64,000 nt of DNA, from positions 1 to 64,000 of the forward strand of contig QANU01105209.1 in NCBI GenBank assembly GCA_003254905.1, read 5' to 3'. This document shows, piece by piece, positions 10,338 through 22,771 of the stretch (within the stretch, counting starts at the first letter, position 1; the number at the start of each line of letters is the position of its first letter). This stretch comes from Nissolia schottii. Lineage: Eukaryota; Streptophyta; Magnoliopsida; Fabales; Fabaceae. The notes beneath the pieces were generated by a model. It was not told where the DNA came from, searched no databases, and saw only the letters and a list, made by a program, of their open reading frames with translations. A program made the translations under genes and the position numbers.

Positions 10338-13087
10338 TTACCATAACTGGTTCACATATTTTTGAAGAGTAGGACCTACAAGCATTTTGTAAACACGCTC
10401 TGAGGGATGAAAACTGTCCCAAAATACATAATCCCAATCATCAGGACAAGGAGGATCCAAAGGGTTGCATAAAACTGCGGCTTCTATTTTGCCAGTTCCA
10501 AAGCATCCTCTATCTACCACTTTATAACCTGCAATTCAAGGGTAATAATATATATATTTAATTATATTCGAAGCACTTTACTCGCTATGCATTTACTATA
10601 AAGTATAGGAATAGTAACAAGAAATATTCCTTTCATGTGAAAATTTTATGACATGCGTTGATATTTACTATTGGTCAAGAAGATGTGATCAAACATGAGA
10701 TTTACAAGAAAATATAATAAAGAGAAAAAATTAATCTACACATGATTAAATTATGTGAAAATTTTTGCGTGAGAAAACATCCACCAATCTAAATAGTAAC
10801 TTAATGTGATAATTGATTTCTTGCGAAACCCTTCGCTAATAATTAACTTATTAAATAAAACGATTTCTTTACAAATAGTCGTGAATTATTTTATTTTATT
10901 TTATTTATAAATAGCAATAAATTAAATTGAAATATAGGATTACCATATTTCTTGGTAGTTTTCAATGATATCAAGCAGAGGATTGTAAACATCAATGTAA
11001 CCCATTCTGCTACACAAGTTCCGGTTAAGCGAATCCAACTCTTTAGACAATTTGTTGTTAAATAACTTTGATGCTACGTTGTACTTTTCAGCACATTTTC
11101 TAACTATTCCACCAACTAGTGTTCTCTGAAATGGCAAGCACCCAATTGGCGGCACATTGAGTACTCCAATCCTCCTTGCTCCTAATTGATATATGTCCTT
11201 CCAATTTCACATGAAAAAAAAAATTGTGTAAATTATTGCGTAGTTATAAAATATTAAGGTAAATTATACTCTATTCAATAATAAAATGATATTTATGATA
11301 AAAGAGTGACGCGTCATTAGCAGCAGAAATTGGAATGTCACTTTAATTATTAGACAAATCCCAATGTACCTAATGATTTTTGCTGAGACTTGAGATAATT
11401 AAACTTTGCTGAGACGAAACTTGGTCATACCTTTAAGAAATTAGAAGCTGACGTGACCATGAGGTCAGTGTAAGAATTTACATCATATTGCATTTGTCTA
11501 ACGTGAGTTAGGAAGTATGTGTTGGAAATGTCATTGCTGCCTACTGCCACAAGAAAAATGCTGTTGGCTAGGATGAAGTTTGTCCTGCCCTCTCCAATGA
11601 GTGTTTTAAGCTTCACTATGTACTCTTTGAACAAATCTGTTTGACCGGACAATGATATAGCTGACTGGCGGTTACATACATCACAGTAACAAGCTTAGAA
11701 AGATTAGTAAAAAGTTAAGGAAAAAAATTTATTGTCAAAATTTATATACAGATTAGTTTTGTTACAGTGTCTTGTACTGTCAACTGGTTTCTTATTATTT
11801 GTGTGACTTCTGCATGTAAAAACAAACACTTATATAATATAAAAACACAAAATTGAATGATTGCGTAACAACTTTTTAAACTGATAATAAGCCTAACTGT
11901 ATTTTAGAAGTGAGAGGATCATAGCCACAGCCACCAGATGCAAAGCAAACACCAGTGACGAGATCACTAGGTTGGAGATTTGAATCCAAATATGCAGGCA
12001 GAAGTTCCTTAATGCCCAATTCTTCAGCTAGTATAAAAAGAAATAAAGTTTGCATGTACAAAATAATTAACTCAGACTGACAAGATTATAGAAATTAGGG
12101 ATTCAAGAACGGATAAAAAAATGGGTTTTGGTTTGAATAAAAGGAAAGTCCCACCCTCGTGTCATCTTGAATGATTTAAAAGTTTAATTGTTATGTCTTA
12201 TCATGATAATCATCGTGAGACTTAACCAAAATATAATATATTTGTGTTTTAATTTTATGCTAATTGTTGTTTAATTTTATGTAAATGAATCATATTTGGA
12301 ATTAAGGTGAAAAGTTTTTCACATTCCATTTAAGATGTTCAATAAACAAATACAAAGTTTTAAAATTGAACTATTTTTTTGAGTTTTCTACGTGTCATCT
12401 CACAATTTTATTCAAACACTGTGCACACTCAAATATAGTTGACCCTTGTAATTGAACTTCAAACCATAGTTTCACTATTGTGTGGTGTACTACCCATTTG
12501 CCATTAAAGTCAACATCAGTTGGTAAAATCAAACCCAACAGATTTCACATCAATGCATACTGGCATTTAGTTTTAAAATTATTATTTTTAGCTTAACCAA
12601 AGTTTTAAAATTAATTAAAAGATAATAACATGAAATAACTAATAATTATTCCATGATGAGGCAATCAAACTGGACTTGATCCTGACGGGTGCGCGCGTAT
12701 ATTTCAGACATTCATGCTGATATGTTATCACACAGGTTCAGAGGAGATAAAAATACCTACTAGATCCGATGGAACCCTTCCATTGCAAAATCTGCCAGTT
12801 GGAATCCCTCCTTCGAAATCTTTCCCATACGGAGAGAAATTACACCTCGCCAATGTTTTCATGTTGTTGTTATTGCCTGTATCCATTATTGTATCTCCAA
12901 ACGCGAATACAGCAGGAACCGAAACATTTGGCGGAAGTTTAATCACGGCCTTGGTTTTGCAAGACACAAATAATAATAATAATGTGAAACGGAGCAGTGA
13001 GGTACAAGTTGAAGAAGAAAGGGGAGGTGGAGGAAGACAAAGTAGCTTCACAACAAGAAGATCCATCGTGGTTGTCGTTTTGGCCAT
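10338..13087 (-). pseudogene. GDSL esterase/lipase, five exons, probably inactivated
   Basis: A plant GDSL-type lipase/acylhydrolase, normally a secreted enzyme. Exons on the minus strand: 13087-12757, 12027 to about 11897, 11664-11431, 11197-10944, 10528-10338. Exon 1 encodes a hydrophobic leader and then 'VFAFGDTIMDTGNN'. In the family the block-I motif is FGDS, with Ser as the nucleophile; here the codon is ACA (Thr). Other blocks remain: 'VAVGSNDISN' in exon 3, 'PPIGCLP' in exon 4, and 'FWDSFHPSE' with the catalytic Asp and His in exon 5. Two further faults: the expected donor after exon 2 reads CAG|TTAGG, as if a G were lost (another GT at 11881-11880 would add five residues), and exon 4 joins exon 5 out of frame by one base ('NYQEIW' then stop). 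I read it as a pseudogene, though single-base errors in the assembly could explain the last two. Confidence 0.85.
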
Positions 13088-13192
13088 TTCTTGCTCAAGT
13101 GCTTCTTTCCCAATTAAGAGAAGTTACTATGTTGCTTGCAATGCAGATCAACGACCTATACCTATATCGTTATCGAGCGCAATAAATACCTT

Positions 13193-13220
13193 TACACACA
13201 CACACACACACGCACACACT
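13193..13220. repeat. CA dinucleotide microsatellite
   Basis: A (CA)n run with one interruption (cgcaca) lies about 100 bp upstream of the GDSL start codon, in its likely 5' untranslated or promoter region. Confidence 0.9.
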
Positions 13221-13499
13221 CACTCAAGCGAAAACAATCGAAGCTCAAGGCTCAGGCGGACACACCTTTACATCCTAGCTTTGGTTCAGCTAGAATACTC
13301 GAGTGTTTACGCTGCAGACGAGATATTTGCCTTAGGAGAAGTTCTTGGCTACATGTTCGTGAATATTCACGCCAAATAAGCATTTCCCCTTCATATGGTT
13401 GCCAATAAGGTGCATTCTTCAATAAATGTAATAGAAATTTGGTCAAATAAAATTTGTACATAGAATACAATGACCTGTGACCAGGTATAATTTCAAAGT

Positions 13500-14245
13500 C
13501 CATCACATTTTTTGAGTTTTTTCCAACACCTCAGAAAATTTAACAATATCTATATTATTGTGTCTAAAATTTAACCAAGTGTCCCAATACTCAAATTACT
13601 TGTTTTAAATTTGTAATTAAATAAAAAACGTTTAAAACAAGAAACTAAAAAATATTCCGTTTCCTTGTACTTGCATCCTCGTATCTCATACGACGAACTT
13701 GTTACTAATTTTTAAAATTGTATACTTAAACGTACTTCCAATGACTTTTCAATTTTTCAGTCTGATCACTCTTCTTCGAACCACAAAAAAAAGTGATCCC
13801 ACTCTTCTGAAAAAACAATTGCACATCGATACGACCAAACATCTGTCCATTTTTTCCTCTTCGGACGAGGACCAAACATAACGTCAAATAGTTGCAGAGT
13901 TACCGAACCTCATCCTACCAGTATATTCACGGAGCTAATGATTGATTTATTCTATCGTCTCAAACAAACTAAATGTGCCCAAACATACGGCCACTACCTT
14001 CACCTTATACAAAGGAGGACAAGTGAATTGGATTACCTTTCCGCAGGGACGAAAAGATAAGTAAACATATACACCCCAAAGATAAAGGAGAAAAAAAAAT
14101 GCGGGTGAAAATGTTCATGAAACAAGCCAAAGATAATAAACAGATAGTAATCCCAATCATTAATTACTAATGAGCACGACATAGATCAGTAAATTGAATT
14201 TAAGCTTTTAACATATAGACACCTTCCATATTAGTGTTATCAAAC
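13500..14245. other. Intergenic region between the GDSL and FREE1-like genes
   Basis: No reading frame with protein-like character. The left part is upstream of the GDSL gene and the right part is the 3' flank of the FREE1-like gene, both on the minus strand. Confidence 0.5.
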
Positions 14246-17200
14246 TCAATGAGCACTCACAAGAAATGGGTGCTGGCAAACTCCACACTCAATGGTTTCT
14301 GAACCTGAGCTTGGCACCTGAACCTGCAATAATTAAAAAACAAGTCAAAAATGAACACGGTGATAATGATATGGAATTATGTGTGCGAGAAAGGAGGGAG
14401 ACATTATCGCTATAATTCAAACCTGCAGATGTACAGTGCAAATAGGACATGCAACTTCCCTCATCCGTCTTCCTGATCCTTCAGACTTGGAACCTGCAAA
14501 GGAAAGCACATGTCAGACAAACTAGTTGAAACCTGCCACCTTCTTTGACAAGTTATGAATCATAATTCTGCAGTAAATTTTCAACTAAAACCCCCACAAT
14601 TGAACTCAGATTACATTACCTGATGTCTTTCGATTCCTTTCCAGCTCCTCCTATCAAAACATTCAATTATAAAACAAATCAGCTTCTGAGGCATGCTTAT
14701 CAGTTATGCATACAGTATGCTAAAACCAACTAAATACAAGAATTAAAGCCTTTCATGGGGAGAAAAAAAACAACACAAGGAGACAGTAACACATGCACCA
14801 ATTATTTACCTGAAGCTTCCGGGCAAGATCCTCGTGACTCTGTGACACAGGTTTACTTGATGACTCTCTAGCACTATTCAGCCTCTGAGTCACTTCTGCC
14901 TAAACAACAAAAGGACTATTATTAAGAAGCATAACAACATGGCTTCTTCATTTTTCAATGATTTTTTCCATTAAATAGCATTAAACCCTCAGGTATTACA
15001 AAAGCAAACACATTCCAAAAAATATCGTTATTTTTATTATGTCCAAAGTAATGAAGAGAAAATACAAATGCTATACATACCATGCAACGGTCACAAACCC
15101 TTACTGGCTGAGCATTCTCATCTGCAGTTAAAGCAATTCTGCCTTGGGTACATTTGTCACAGAAAATATCGCCACAGCTCCTACAGTGATGCTATTGGAA
15201 GTAGGGGATCATGAAATTAGCAACTGAGCACACAAATAGAAAGAACAAAGATCAAGAAAGGAAACAGGAAGACCAACCTTGCGATTAAAGGCCCCAAAAT
15301 CAGTAGCACAAGCTGTACATTTTGAGACTGCTTCATCTGGGACCTATACACAAATAGAACCTCTTCAGAACTTTAGTTGCATCCAGGACTACTGAACAAC
15401 TGACCTTATTTATTAGTCATGCAGACAAAATTAACTGCAACAACAATACATGTTCCAACAATCACAATTAACTACTGGCAGATGGGAACATGTATCCTAC
15501 TAATGATTCCAAAAAAAAAAAAGGGTTTGAAGGAAAACATTTCTTCCAAAACCTAAGGACCCGTTTTTTTCCCATTTTTTGGTGAACAGGGCTGAGGGGG
15601 GAGGGGAGGACAGAAACAGATCAAGAAAAATCAAGTTGCATCTAATGTTACCCAATGATCCTTCTCTTCATTGGCAGGTTTTATCAGATTCATCCAATCG
15701 CCAAGGCCTTTCTTCTTTTCAGTAGGCTGTTCATTTGTTTTCAATGATTCAGCAGGCCTCCTGCTGCTTCCATCCATTTCCTTGAACTGCATTATTAGAA
15801 AATAAAGGGGAAACTTAAAGGGGAAACTAAGCCATATATAATAAAAACAAAATGATCTTAATATTGAAGAACAATTTAGAAGGACCAAGAAGATTAGGAG
15901 CAGGTCAGGAATAATGTCATTAGAAATGTTTCGTAGCGTTGCAAGACACATGGTAGAAAACATTTGACAGCTTTTTATTAGGAATATCATGAACTAATGT
16001 GATTAACCATGTCAAAAAAAAAATATTGAAGTAATTAAACTTTATATTTTACCTTATGTGAAGTAATTCTTGAATTCCATTCATCGATATCAGGATTAAT
16101 AGTGTAATAACTCAATGATGTTAAAATTTTGCATGTAAAACATTCTAAAAGATGCAATTCTACATAGTACCCATTGTCTTCTAGAAGATATTTTTAAAAA
16201 TAAACAACCACCAACCTAATTTACCAGAAAAATATCTTTTGTCATAAGAGAAGGACGAAATTCCCTAAAATACCTGAAATGTTGCGGCAATCACTGTATC
16301 CATAAGGGTGTTAGTAGTGTAACTATTGGATTGCAATCTGATTCGTCTTGGCTCAATGTCAACTGGGTTTTTTGACCAAAATGCGAAGGTAGATGAGTCA
16401 AGTTTCTGCACAATTCAATTGGCAAAATATTATATTGATACTGGTTAGGATAAATATTTTCATAGATACATTAAAGTTTCATGAAGGAAATCAATAAGCT
16501 TACATCACATCCTGTTATGTTCTCAAGAGGATATATTCTCAATGTCCGACTAGTATTTGGATCCAGCATGCGAATTCCATCCAATCCAATCTGAAAGGAT
16601 AATCATTATCGAAGTTACTATTTCAGATCAGCAGCTAGGTAGGGATAGACAACAGAAAGAAAAGAATTAATGTATTAAACACAATATGGTGAATGTAATG
16701 AGACAGAGATTCGCAAGGGATAAACAAATGATGCAAAAAACGTTCAGTTTATGCCTAAAAGTCTCTAGTAAAATCGGCAGAATAGTTAGTTTAAAAAATG
16801 CAGGAGTAAATTAAAAATAAATGCATGGGAGAAATAAACGAACATAGGCATTGCAATTTGAACACCTTTGAACTTTTATTCTATCATATATGATGGACCC
16901 AACCGTACTTCTGACTGTAACATCCAGAAATAATCCGGCCGCGCTGCACTGAGTAACTTTATGTTATGACCCTATTGTGCAGCACTCTAAAAGGACACAA
17001 AGGGAAGAATAACTGTTCAGATTCCTGAAATTCCCGAGGGAGCCTAACTCACTATAAAAAGGACAACGCAGGACAAAAAAGGGAAGACTCAAATGTGAAA
17101 AAACACACATACACCCAAATACTTTCACCCCCAATATCTGGTCAGAAGTATCTCTGACCGGATACCTTGAAGTTCCAGAACTTGTCTGGAATATATACGT

Positions 17201-18309
17201 ATAAAGAAAAAGTGAATATACCCCTTAGGCTAACTGTAGATACTATTTCGATTCATCAGCAAACCTGGTTATACAAAAATTACTTGTATTTTGGTTAAAG
17301 GTCATAAAATACATCCAGCATTAACCTACTTAAACAAAAGAAGCACACATTTACCCAAACAATGATATTAAACCGTTGTGATCCAACAAACTAGAGTAAT
17401 TTAAGCACGAACTAGCAGAACAAAATACACAATCATGACAAATTGTTAAGGTTGCAACCCTCTTGATACCTGGCAGAGAACATCCACCGTGCCCTGGCCA
17501 CCACTTTCTGCCAATAGCTTGACCCGGAATTTCTGCACCCCGCTCTTCACATCTTCTAGCGCATCAGCTTTCGGCACTGCTTTCACAATCTTACTCGCGG
17601 CAGAAGAAGACTCTTTCTGCGACGGAAAACTGATGGACCTACCATAATCATCGAACGAGGAGGACCAAGTCGACGATTTAGGAGCCGTGCCACGCGCACC
17701 GTAGGGTTCCACCTTGCCCCCTTCATAAGTATACACGCGATCACCGTAACCTTCATCATGACCAGAATCATACCTCGATCCCGAATCGGAACTGCTCCGA
17801 TCAAAGCCTCCGTAGTAATAACTGCCGCCGTGATCGAATTTCACGTGATTCTCATAGGGGGATTCGTATGCCGGAACCGGAGGAACGGAGGAATTGTACA
17901 ACGAGGAGAAGGAGGAATCGGGATTGGGGTTAGAGGGAACTGAGGAGATGGGAGCGGCGTAATTCGGCGGCGTTGGATGGTGATCATAGGGCGGGAAATA
18001 GGGTTGGTTCTGCTGCGACGGTGGCGGTTGTTGTTGGTAGGAAGGGTGAGAATCGAAGGTAGGAGGGAAAGAAGGAGCGGTGGGTGCGGGAGGAGCAGCG
18101 GCAGGATCGGGATTTTGAGGGTATGAGGGGTTATGATGATAGGTGGAGGAAGCGTATTGGGTGTAATCGGAAGGGGCGTAATTGGGTGTGAAGGGAGGTG
18201 CGGAAGCGTATGGGTTGGGGAGAGGATCGGAAGGATTAGGAATAGGGTTAGGGTTTTGGAGGTGGGGGAATTGATGGTATGGAGCGGAGCTATAATCCCC
18301 TCGCTGCAT
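14246..18309 (-). CDS. FREE1: FREE1/FYVE1-like endosomal sorting protein (FYVE domain)
   Basis: Ten exons: 18309-17470, 16590-16504, 16405-16274, 15786-15652, 15343-15278, 15191-15081, 14899-14810, 14650-14620, 14493-14423, 14323-14246. Together they make 546 codons plus stop with every splice phase consistent. Residues 1-250 are Pro/Tyr/Ser-rich and low in order, and include a PTAP motif at 76-79. FYVE lies at about 405-457: 'CTAC', then 'KHHCRSCG', 'FCDKC' and 'CDRC', giving the zinc-binding Cys pairs and the basic patch that binds phosphatidylinositol-3-phosphate. A coiled segment and two C-terminal Cys pairs ('CPIC', 'CGVC') follow. Arabidopsis FREE1 is a plant ESCRT component on multivesicular bodies that binds VPS23, and PTAP-type motifs are the known route to VPS23. 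The start at 18309 opens 'MQRGDYSS'; upstream in-frame ATGs lack family similarity. The protein is a little shorter than the Arabidopsis one. Confidence 0.92.
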
Positions 18310-18634
18310 TGCTGATTGGTTGATTGGAAAGAAGCAGAGCTGGGGAATTTGATGACGATGAAGAATTGGAGAAAGGAATATGGAAGGGTGGAAGTGGTTG
18401 CTTTTTTGGTGTGATACGGAGGAAGACGCGAGTTCTACAAGTTGCTGACCTCTTTTCCGAAACAACACGTCGCCTGAGGTTGTGCTGTGCAATATCGTTC
18501 CTTAGGAGGCAATGGAAAATACGCGACGCCAGACCAGAGTGAAAGGACGGTAAAGAATACACGATGATTCTGTTATTGTCATTTTGGGCACAATATGGGC
18601 TTTTCTTTCTTTTCTTTTGACGGATCAAAATAGG
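18310..18634 (-). promoter_or_regulatory. 5' flank of the FREE1-like gene
   Basis: Upstream of the FREE1-like start codon, partly likely 5' untranslated region. Open frames across it on both strands do not look like protein. The snap-back MITE begins within about 330 bp of the start codon, so it may lie in or beside the promoter. Confidence 0.45.
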
Positions 18635-18950
18635 CATTTCTGTGGCTTTTTTTCTCTACTGCCATCACTGTTCATAGTTATTACAAAATTACCTTCGTTT
18701 TTAAACATATTTCCAAAGTACCATGGTTTAGACTGACAGAGCAGCCGCGGACCGCGTGGTGGGCCACGTAGGATTCGCCAACGAGGCTAATTCGCCACAC
18801 TCGTTGGCGAATCCTACGTGGCCCACCACGCGATTCGCAGCTGCCTTGTCAGCCCAAACCGTGGTACTTTGCAAATATGTTTGAAAACGAGAGTAATTTC
18901 GTAATAACTATGAACAGTGATGGTAGTAGAGAAAAAAATCCCATTTCTGT
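18635..18950. mobile_element. Snap-back Mutator-type MITE, 298 bp, 9-bp target duplication
   Basis: The element is 18644-18941, flanked by CATTTCTGT at 18635-18643 and 18942-18950. It starts GGCTTTTTTTCTCTACT and its other end read in reverse is GGATTTTTTTCTCTACT. Almost the whole element is one inverted repeat: arms of about 140 bp, including a perfect 33-bp palindromic stem (18753-18785 against 18800-18832) around a 14-base loop. Nine-base duplications are typical of Mutator-like elements. The core is GC-rich compared with its surroundings. A transcript through it would form a long hairpin. Confidence 0.9.
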
Positions 18951-19044
18951 TGTACAAAAACATCGATTTTATCTTGTCAAGGACCGCCACAACATTAATA
19001 TCAAATTGCTTTCTAAGAATTTTTTTATATATTATTTCTAACAA

Positions 19045-19990
19045 AAATTAAACTAATTTAAATACACATTAGGGAAAAAAATTGGATTTGGATCTCTCAA
19101 TTAAATCATTAAAATAAAAGTGAGACCATTTCTCTCGCTTTACTTTCTAAAATGAGGAATTTCACTTTTGAAAACCCTTACTTAGAAAAGTTATTTTATT
19201 TAATTTTAAGAGTTTATGCACTACCGCGCAATACTTTTTCTAAACCCTTAAACTTAACTTTTGAGATAACGTGTAAAAAAGTAAAACATTTTGGTGACAA
19301 AAATTGATTGGATAAAAGATAATTAAACTCTAATTTAAAATTGATGATTCATTTGATTTCAAAATTAGTTAGATAATTAAATATATTTTAAAAAATTAAT
19401 AGTGTCAGTTAACACAAAAGATGTCAATAAAAAATAATAATTATGTATGGTAATCTTAGAGCTGAGTTTTAAACCCACCCCCAAATAAAACTGGTCATCA
19501 AACTGCACACTCTTTTTTTTTTTTTTTTATTTAGAGTAATCATGGCTCCAAATTTATTAGGCCAAACTGCAAATTCTTAAAGCAAGCCAAATTGCAACTT
19601 TTTTTTTCATTTTATCTTTGCACATATGGAATGTTTTGGTTCAATTTTCCATTTTGTCAACCAATTTTAACAAGGAAGGAATGTGACATAAGTTGAGGCT
19701 TATAATTTATTGATTCGCCTCAATATCAACCACTTTTAAACCGACACCGGGATGACAAACAAGTTGAGGCAAAAAGATTATTGTGCTCGTCCCAAGAGAT
19801 GTTTTTAATCAACATATATATACCTCAGTTCACAACATTATGTGATTACATATAATAACTACAACCAAAAGGTAACAAACAACTAGAGCAAACACGCGCC
19901 GTCTACTAAGATTCACCAAACTTAGTAGTAGTAAACTTATTTCAATGCATTTAGCATCCCACATCGATTATGTTTAAACTCATAATCACT
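19045..19990. other. Intergenic DNA
   Basis: AT-rich, with a long T run near 19511-19529. No gene, RNA or clear repeat was recognised. The right end is the 3' flank of the next minus-strand gene. Confidence 0.5.
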
Positions 19991-22257
19991 CTAAGTATGC
20001 TCACTGACTCTGGAAGACTGTCCAACTGCATCATCCATCTCAGAATACCATTTCCCAATCCGTGTGTGCTCTACCATATCTCTACCTGACTTGAGGTGCC
20101 GGATAGGTCTTAGAACACCAAAGACAGCAAGATCTGCTAAATTTGGATCCAATCCACCTGCCAAAATAAAGAACATAAGCACTTAAGAGTCTTATAGTAA
20201 AATACCAAACAATTTTTGTAATGTTTACAAAGTTATACTAGTAGTTGGACACACCTAAATATTTTTGACCCTTCAAAGCATCCACCCATTGTTCTGCAGC
20301 TCCATACAATGCTGCACGCTCATCAGTGATTTTGTGTTTCTTCTTTAATTTCTTTGACACAAAATACATAGCAGCAGCCCCACCATACTTTGCTACTAAC
20401 CTCTCAGAAAAACTGAAATTGCCTGCATATTTGGAGGGAAACTTCTAAACTCATTTGCACACCATGTTATACTGGACTTAGGAGAAAAAGCAGAAGTAAA
20501 AGAAAGTGGCAAGTGTGAAGTGGTATGCACAAAATGCTTGTGACGGATCAATACGTCAAGACCATCATAATAGATATTGTTTCAAAAAATGCATAAAATT
20601 GAACCAGAACTTCCGCTCTCCCTCTTTTCAATTGTTTTCAAGATACATAATTATTTAAGACAAGGTACGCTTGTAGTGCTAACTTAAATTTGAACCAAAC
20701 AAAAGAGCTTGATGAATTAGGTTTTTAGTACTTGAGTGTCATGCATCGACAGGGACAGGTTAGTCTCCACCCCACTGTGCACATTCTAGGGTCCGTACAG
20801 AATAGTCACAAATTTGCTTAAGTAACTGAATCCAATGAACTATTAGATCTAATGATAACAATAAATGAATTCTTTTCATATTCAGAAGATGTCAATTTTT
20901 TTTTTGCAGAAAATGAAATGTGCTTCAAAGAGTTACAAAATTGTATGGAGATTGGTGCAAAAACACTCATTATTTTAAAACACATAATATGCTTTGTAGT
21001 TCACTTGTTTGCTGCAACCATACAGAGGAATGTTCCACTTCTAAAAATGGTGGATGAAGGTGTGGTTATTTTAGTAAAAGCATTGTAAATGTAGAATAAA
21101 ACTCTTAAAAAAAATTAAATTAAAAAAATATACGTAAAATCAGTTCTTTTTTTGAAGTCAATACAAACTGACTCGTAATCTGCTAGCTTTCGAAGTGTAA
21201 GAAAATAAGATGACGGTTAGCATACCTTGAGTGGTGATATAATCAAATGATTCAAGAGACTCAGAAACAGTTCTATATATGTTTGGCGACAAAACATGCA
21301 CCAAGTGATTATCCACCCACCTACATGACAAGTCACAACATAGTGTTTATGAGATACATCATACATCATATGAAGGACAATCAATAGTTGTAGGAAAACA
21401 GCAAAACAAGCAATGCAACCATCTTTCACAAAACAAGGCACAAGTAAGCAATCAAGTTGTCCGAAAAAAACCAGAATAAATGAATAAATAAATTGGAAAG
21501 GACAATAACCAACATACTCACGCCACTTCTTCTCTTCATCTGCATTTAAATCGTATTCCGGATGTATCCTTTTGACTAAGGTATCAATTATGCCTGCAAA
21601 AAAAATCAGTTGTTTACAAACATATTCACTAAAAAAAAAGAGTGAGAATTCATAAAGATGTACACAATACACCACAAATGAAAGCATTAGAACCTGAAGA
21701 ATCAACCATTTGCTGACCATCAACTGTGACTATAGGAACCTTCTTGTAATCAGACCACTTGATCTCCTTCTTGTTGATTGGATTTACTTCCACCACTTTA
21801 TATGGAATATCATTATAGTCCAGGAACGCTAACCAAAATAAATCCAAGAAATTAGGAAATTCAATCTTCAACGATCAAACAATGGATATTCCTATAATTG
21901 AAGAAGGAAATGGAGGAATTCACCTTTAACCTTGTTGCAGAAAGGGCATGCCTCGTACTGATAGAGAACAACGTCTTTGGGCTTGAGGCCTTCCTCTGAG
22001 CGCGGCGAACCGTTCCCCTGAGCGTCTTGAGCAAGGGACGTGGCAGTAGCAGAACTGTACCCAACACCGCCAGCTACGATGGAGGGATTCGATAGTCCCA
22101 AACGATCAACGAGCTTCTGCGACAGCCACTGAGGGTTAGAGCTGGAGCACGTGCCATAAGGAGCCACCCGCCGAAGGGTGGCGCCGCCGCCGGAGACGAC
22201 GGTGGAGCCACTTCTTAAGACTCTTCCTACAGACGCCATTCGATTAATCCCTCCCAT
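19991..22257 (-). CDS. Prostaglandin E synthase 2-like protein (GST/thioredoxin fold)
   Basis: Six exons: 22257-21924, 21828-21694, 21593-21518, 21320-21226, 20422-20255, 20157-19991. Together they encode 324 residues with consistent phases. The first ~100 residues are Ser/Gly/Arg-rich without acidic runs, which fits an organelle targeting peptide, probably mitochondrial by analogy to the animal enzyme. The thioredoxin-like N-terminal GST domain follows, with the active-site motif 'YEACPFCNKVK' (CPFC at about residues 106-109), 'VEVNPINKKEIKW', 'KVPIV' and 'VDSSG'. The helical C-terminal domain ends 'GLDPNLADLAVFGVLRPI...'. Plant members are annotated as mPGES-2-like from this architecture, but their substrate is not established and plants are not known to use prostaglandin E2 in the animal way. 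A second in-frame ATG at 22239 is an alternative start. Confidence 0.9.
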
Positions 22258-22771
22258 AGTTGCTAATCTCTGAATATCACTGTACCGGAAATGGAATGAA
22301 CATTCCTCAGGGTTCAGGGTTTTGCTTTTTCGTTTTATATTGTTCGGGATTATTGGCCCAGGCCCAACGTTTTTGGTCTGGACGCAGGCCCAATTTAACT
22401 TGCGTCTTGGCATTTATTTTTCTCATTTACGTGTGCTTTCCTTTAATATTAATTTGGGCTGGGCCAGCTCTATAATAATGCGGGCCGTAAAGATAACAAT
22501 AAAAACAAAAAATGGGTCGGCAATTGGGCGTGGCTACTACGGGTATTATGGGCTATAATATAAATATAACCTTCTGCCTCAAAATTATGTTGTCTCTTGT
22601 AGGCACATTTCAGATTTTAGGTTTCAGATCCAGCGAAACCCTAAGTCTAGATTTTCTCGTTCTGTGAAGTCGTGTTCGTACTCTGCTACTGTTTCTTGAA
22701 CATCTGTTCCGGATCACTCGAATCGCTTGCGTAATCAATCGATTTGTACGAATTTTTAGGGCTAATCGAAG
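22258..22771. promoter_or_regulatory. Divergent promoter with site II and telo-box motifs
   Basis: The 514 bases between two divergent start codons hold several TGGGCC/T-type site II motifs: GGCCCA at 22355, 22361 and 22387, TGGGCT at 22455 and 22549, and TGGGCC at 22460. A telo-box, AAACCCTAA, lies at 22636-22644 just upstream of the plus-strand gene. A TATA-like stretch (ctataatataaatata) lies at 22553-22568. Site II elements plus a telo-box are known from plant promoters of ribosomal, mitochondrial and cell-proliferation genes, and bind TCP factors and telo-box factors. Co-regulation of the pair is inference. Confidence 0.72.

Noticed and set aside
12714..13379. Open frame of 221 codons on the plus strand over GDSL exon 1
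   Set aside because: It is antisense to a well-supported exon, contains a (TH)n stretch from the CA microsatellite, and has no family motif.
18133..18542. Gly-rich plus-strand frames opposite FREE1 exon 1
   Set aside because: Antisense of a Pro-rich coding region; Gly/Arg runs are the expected complement.
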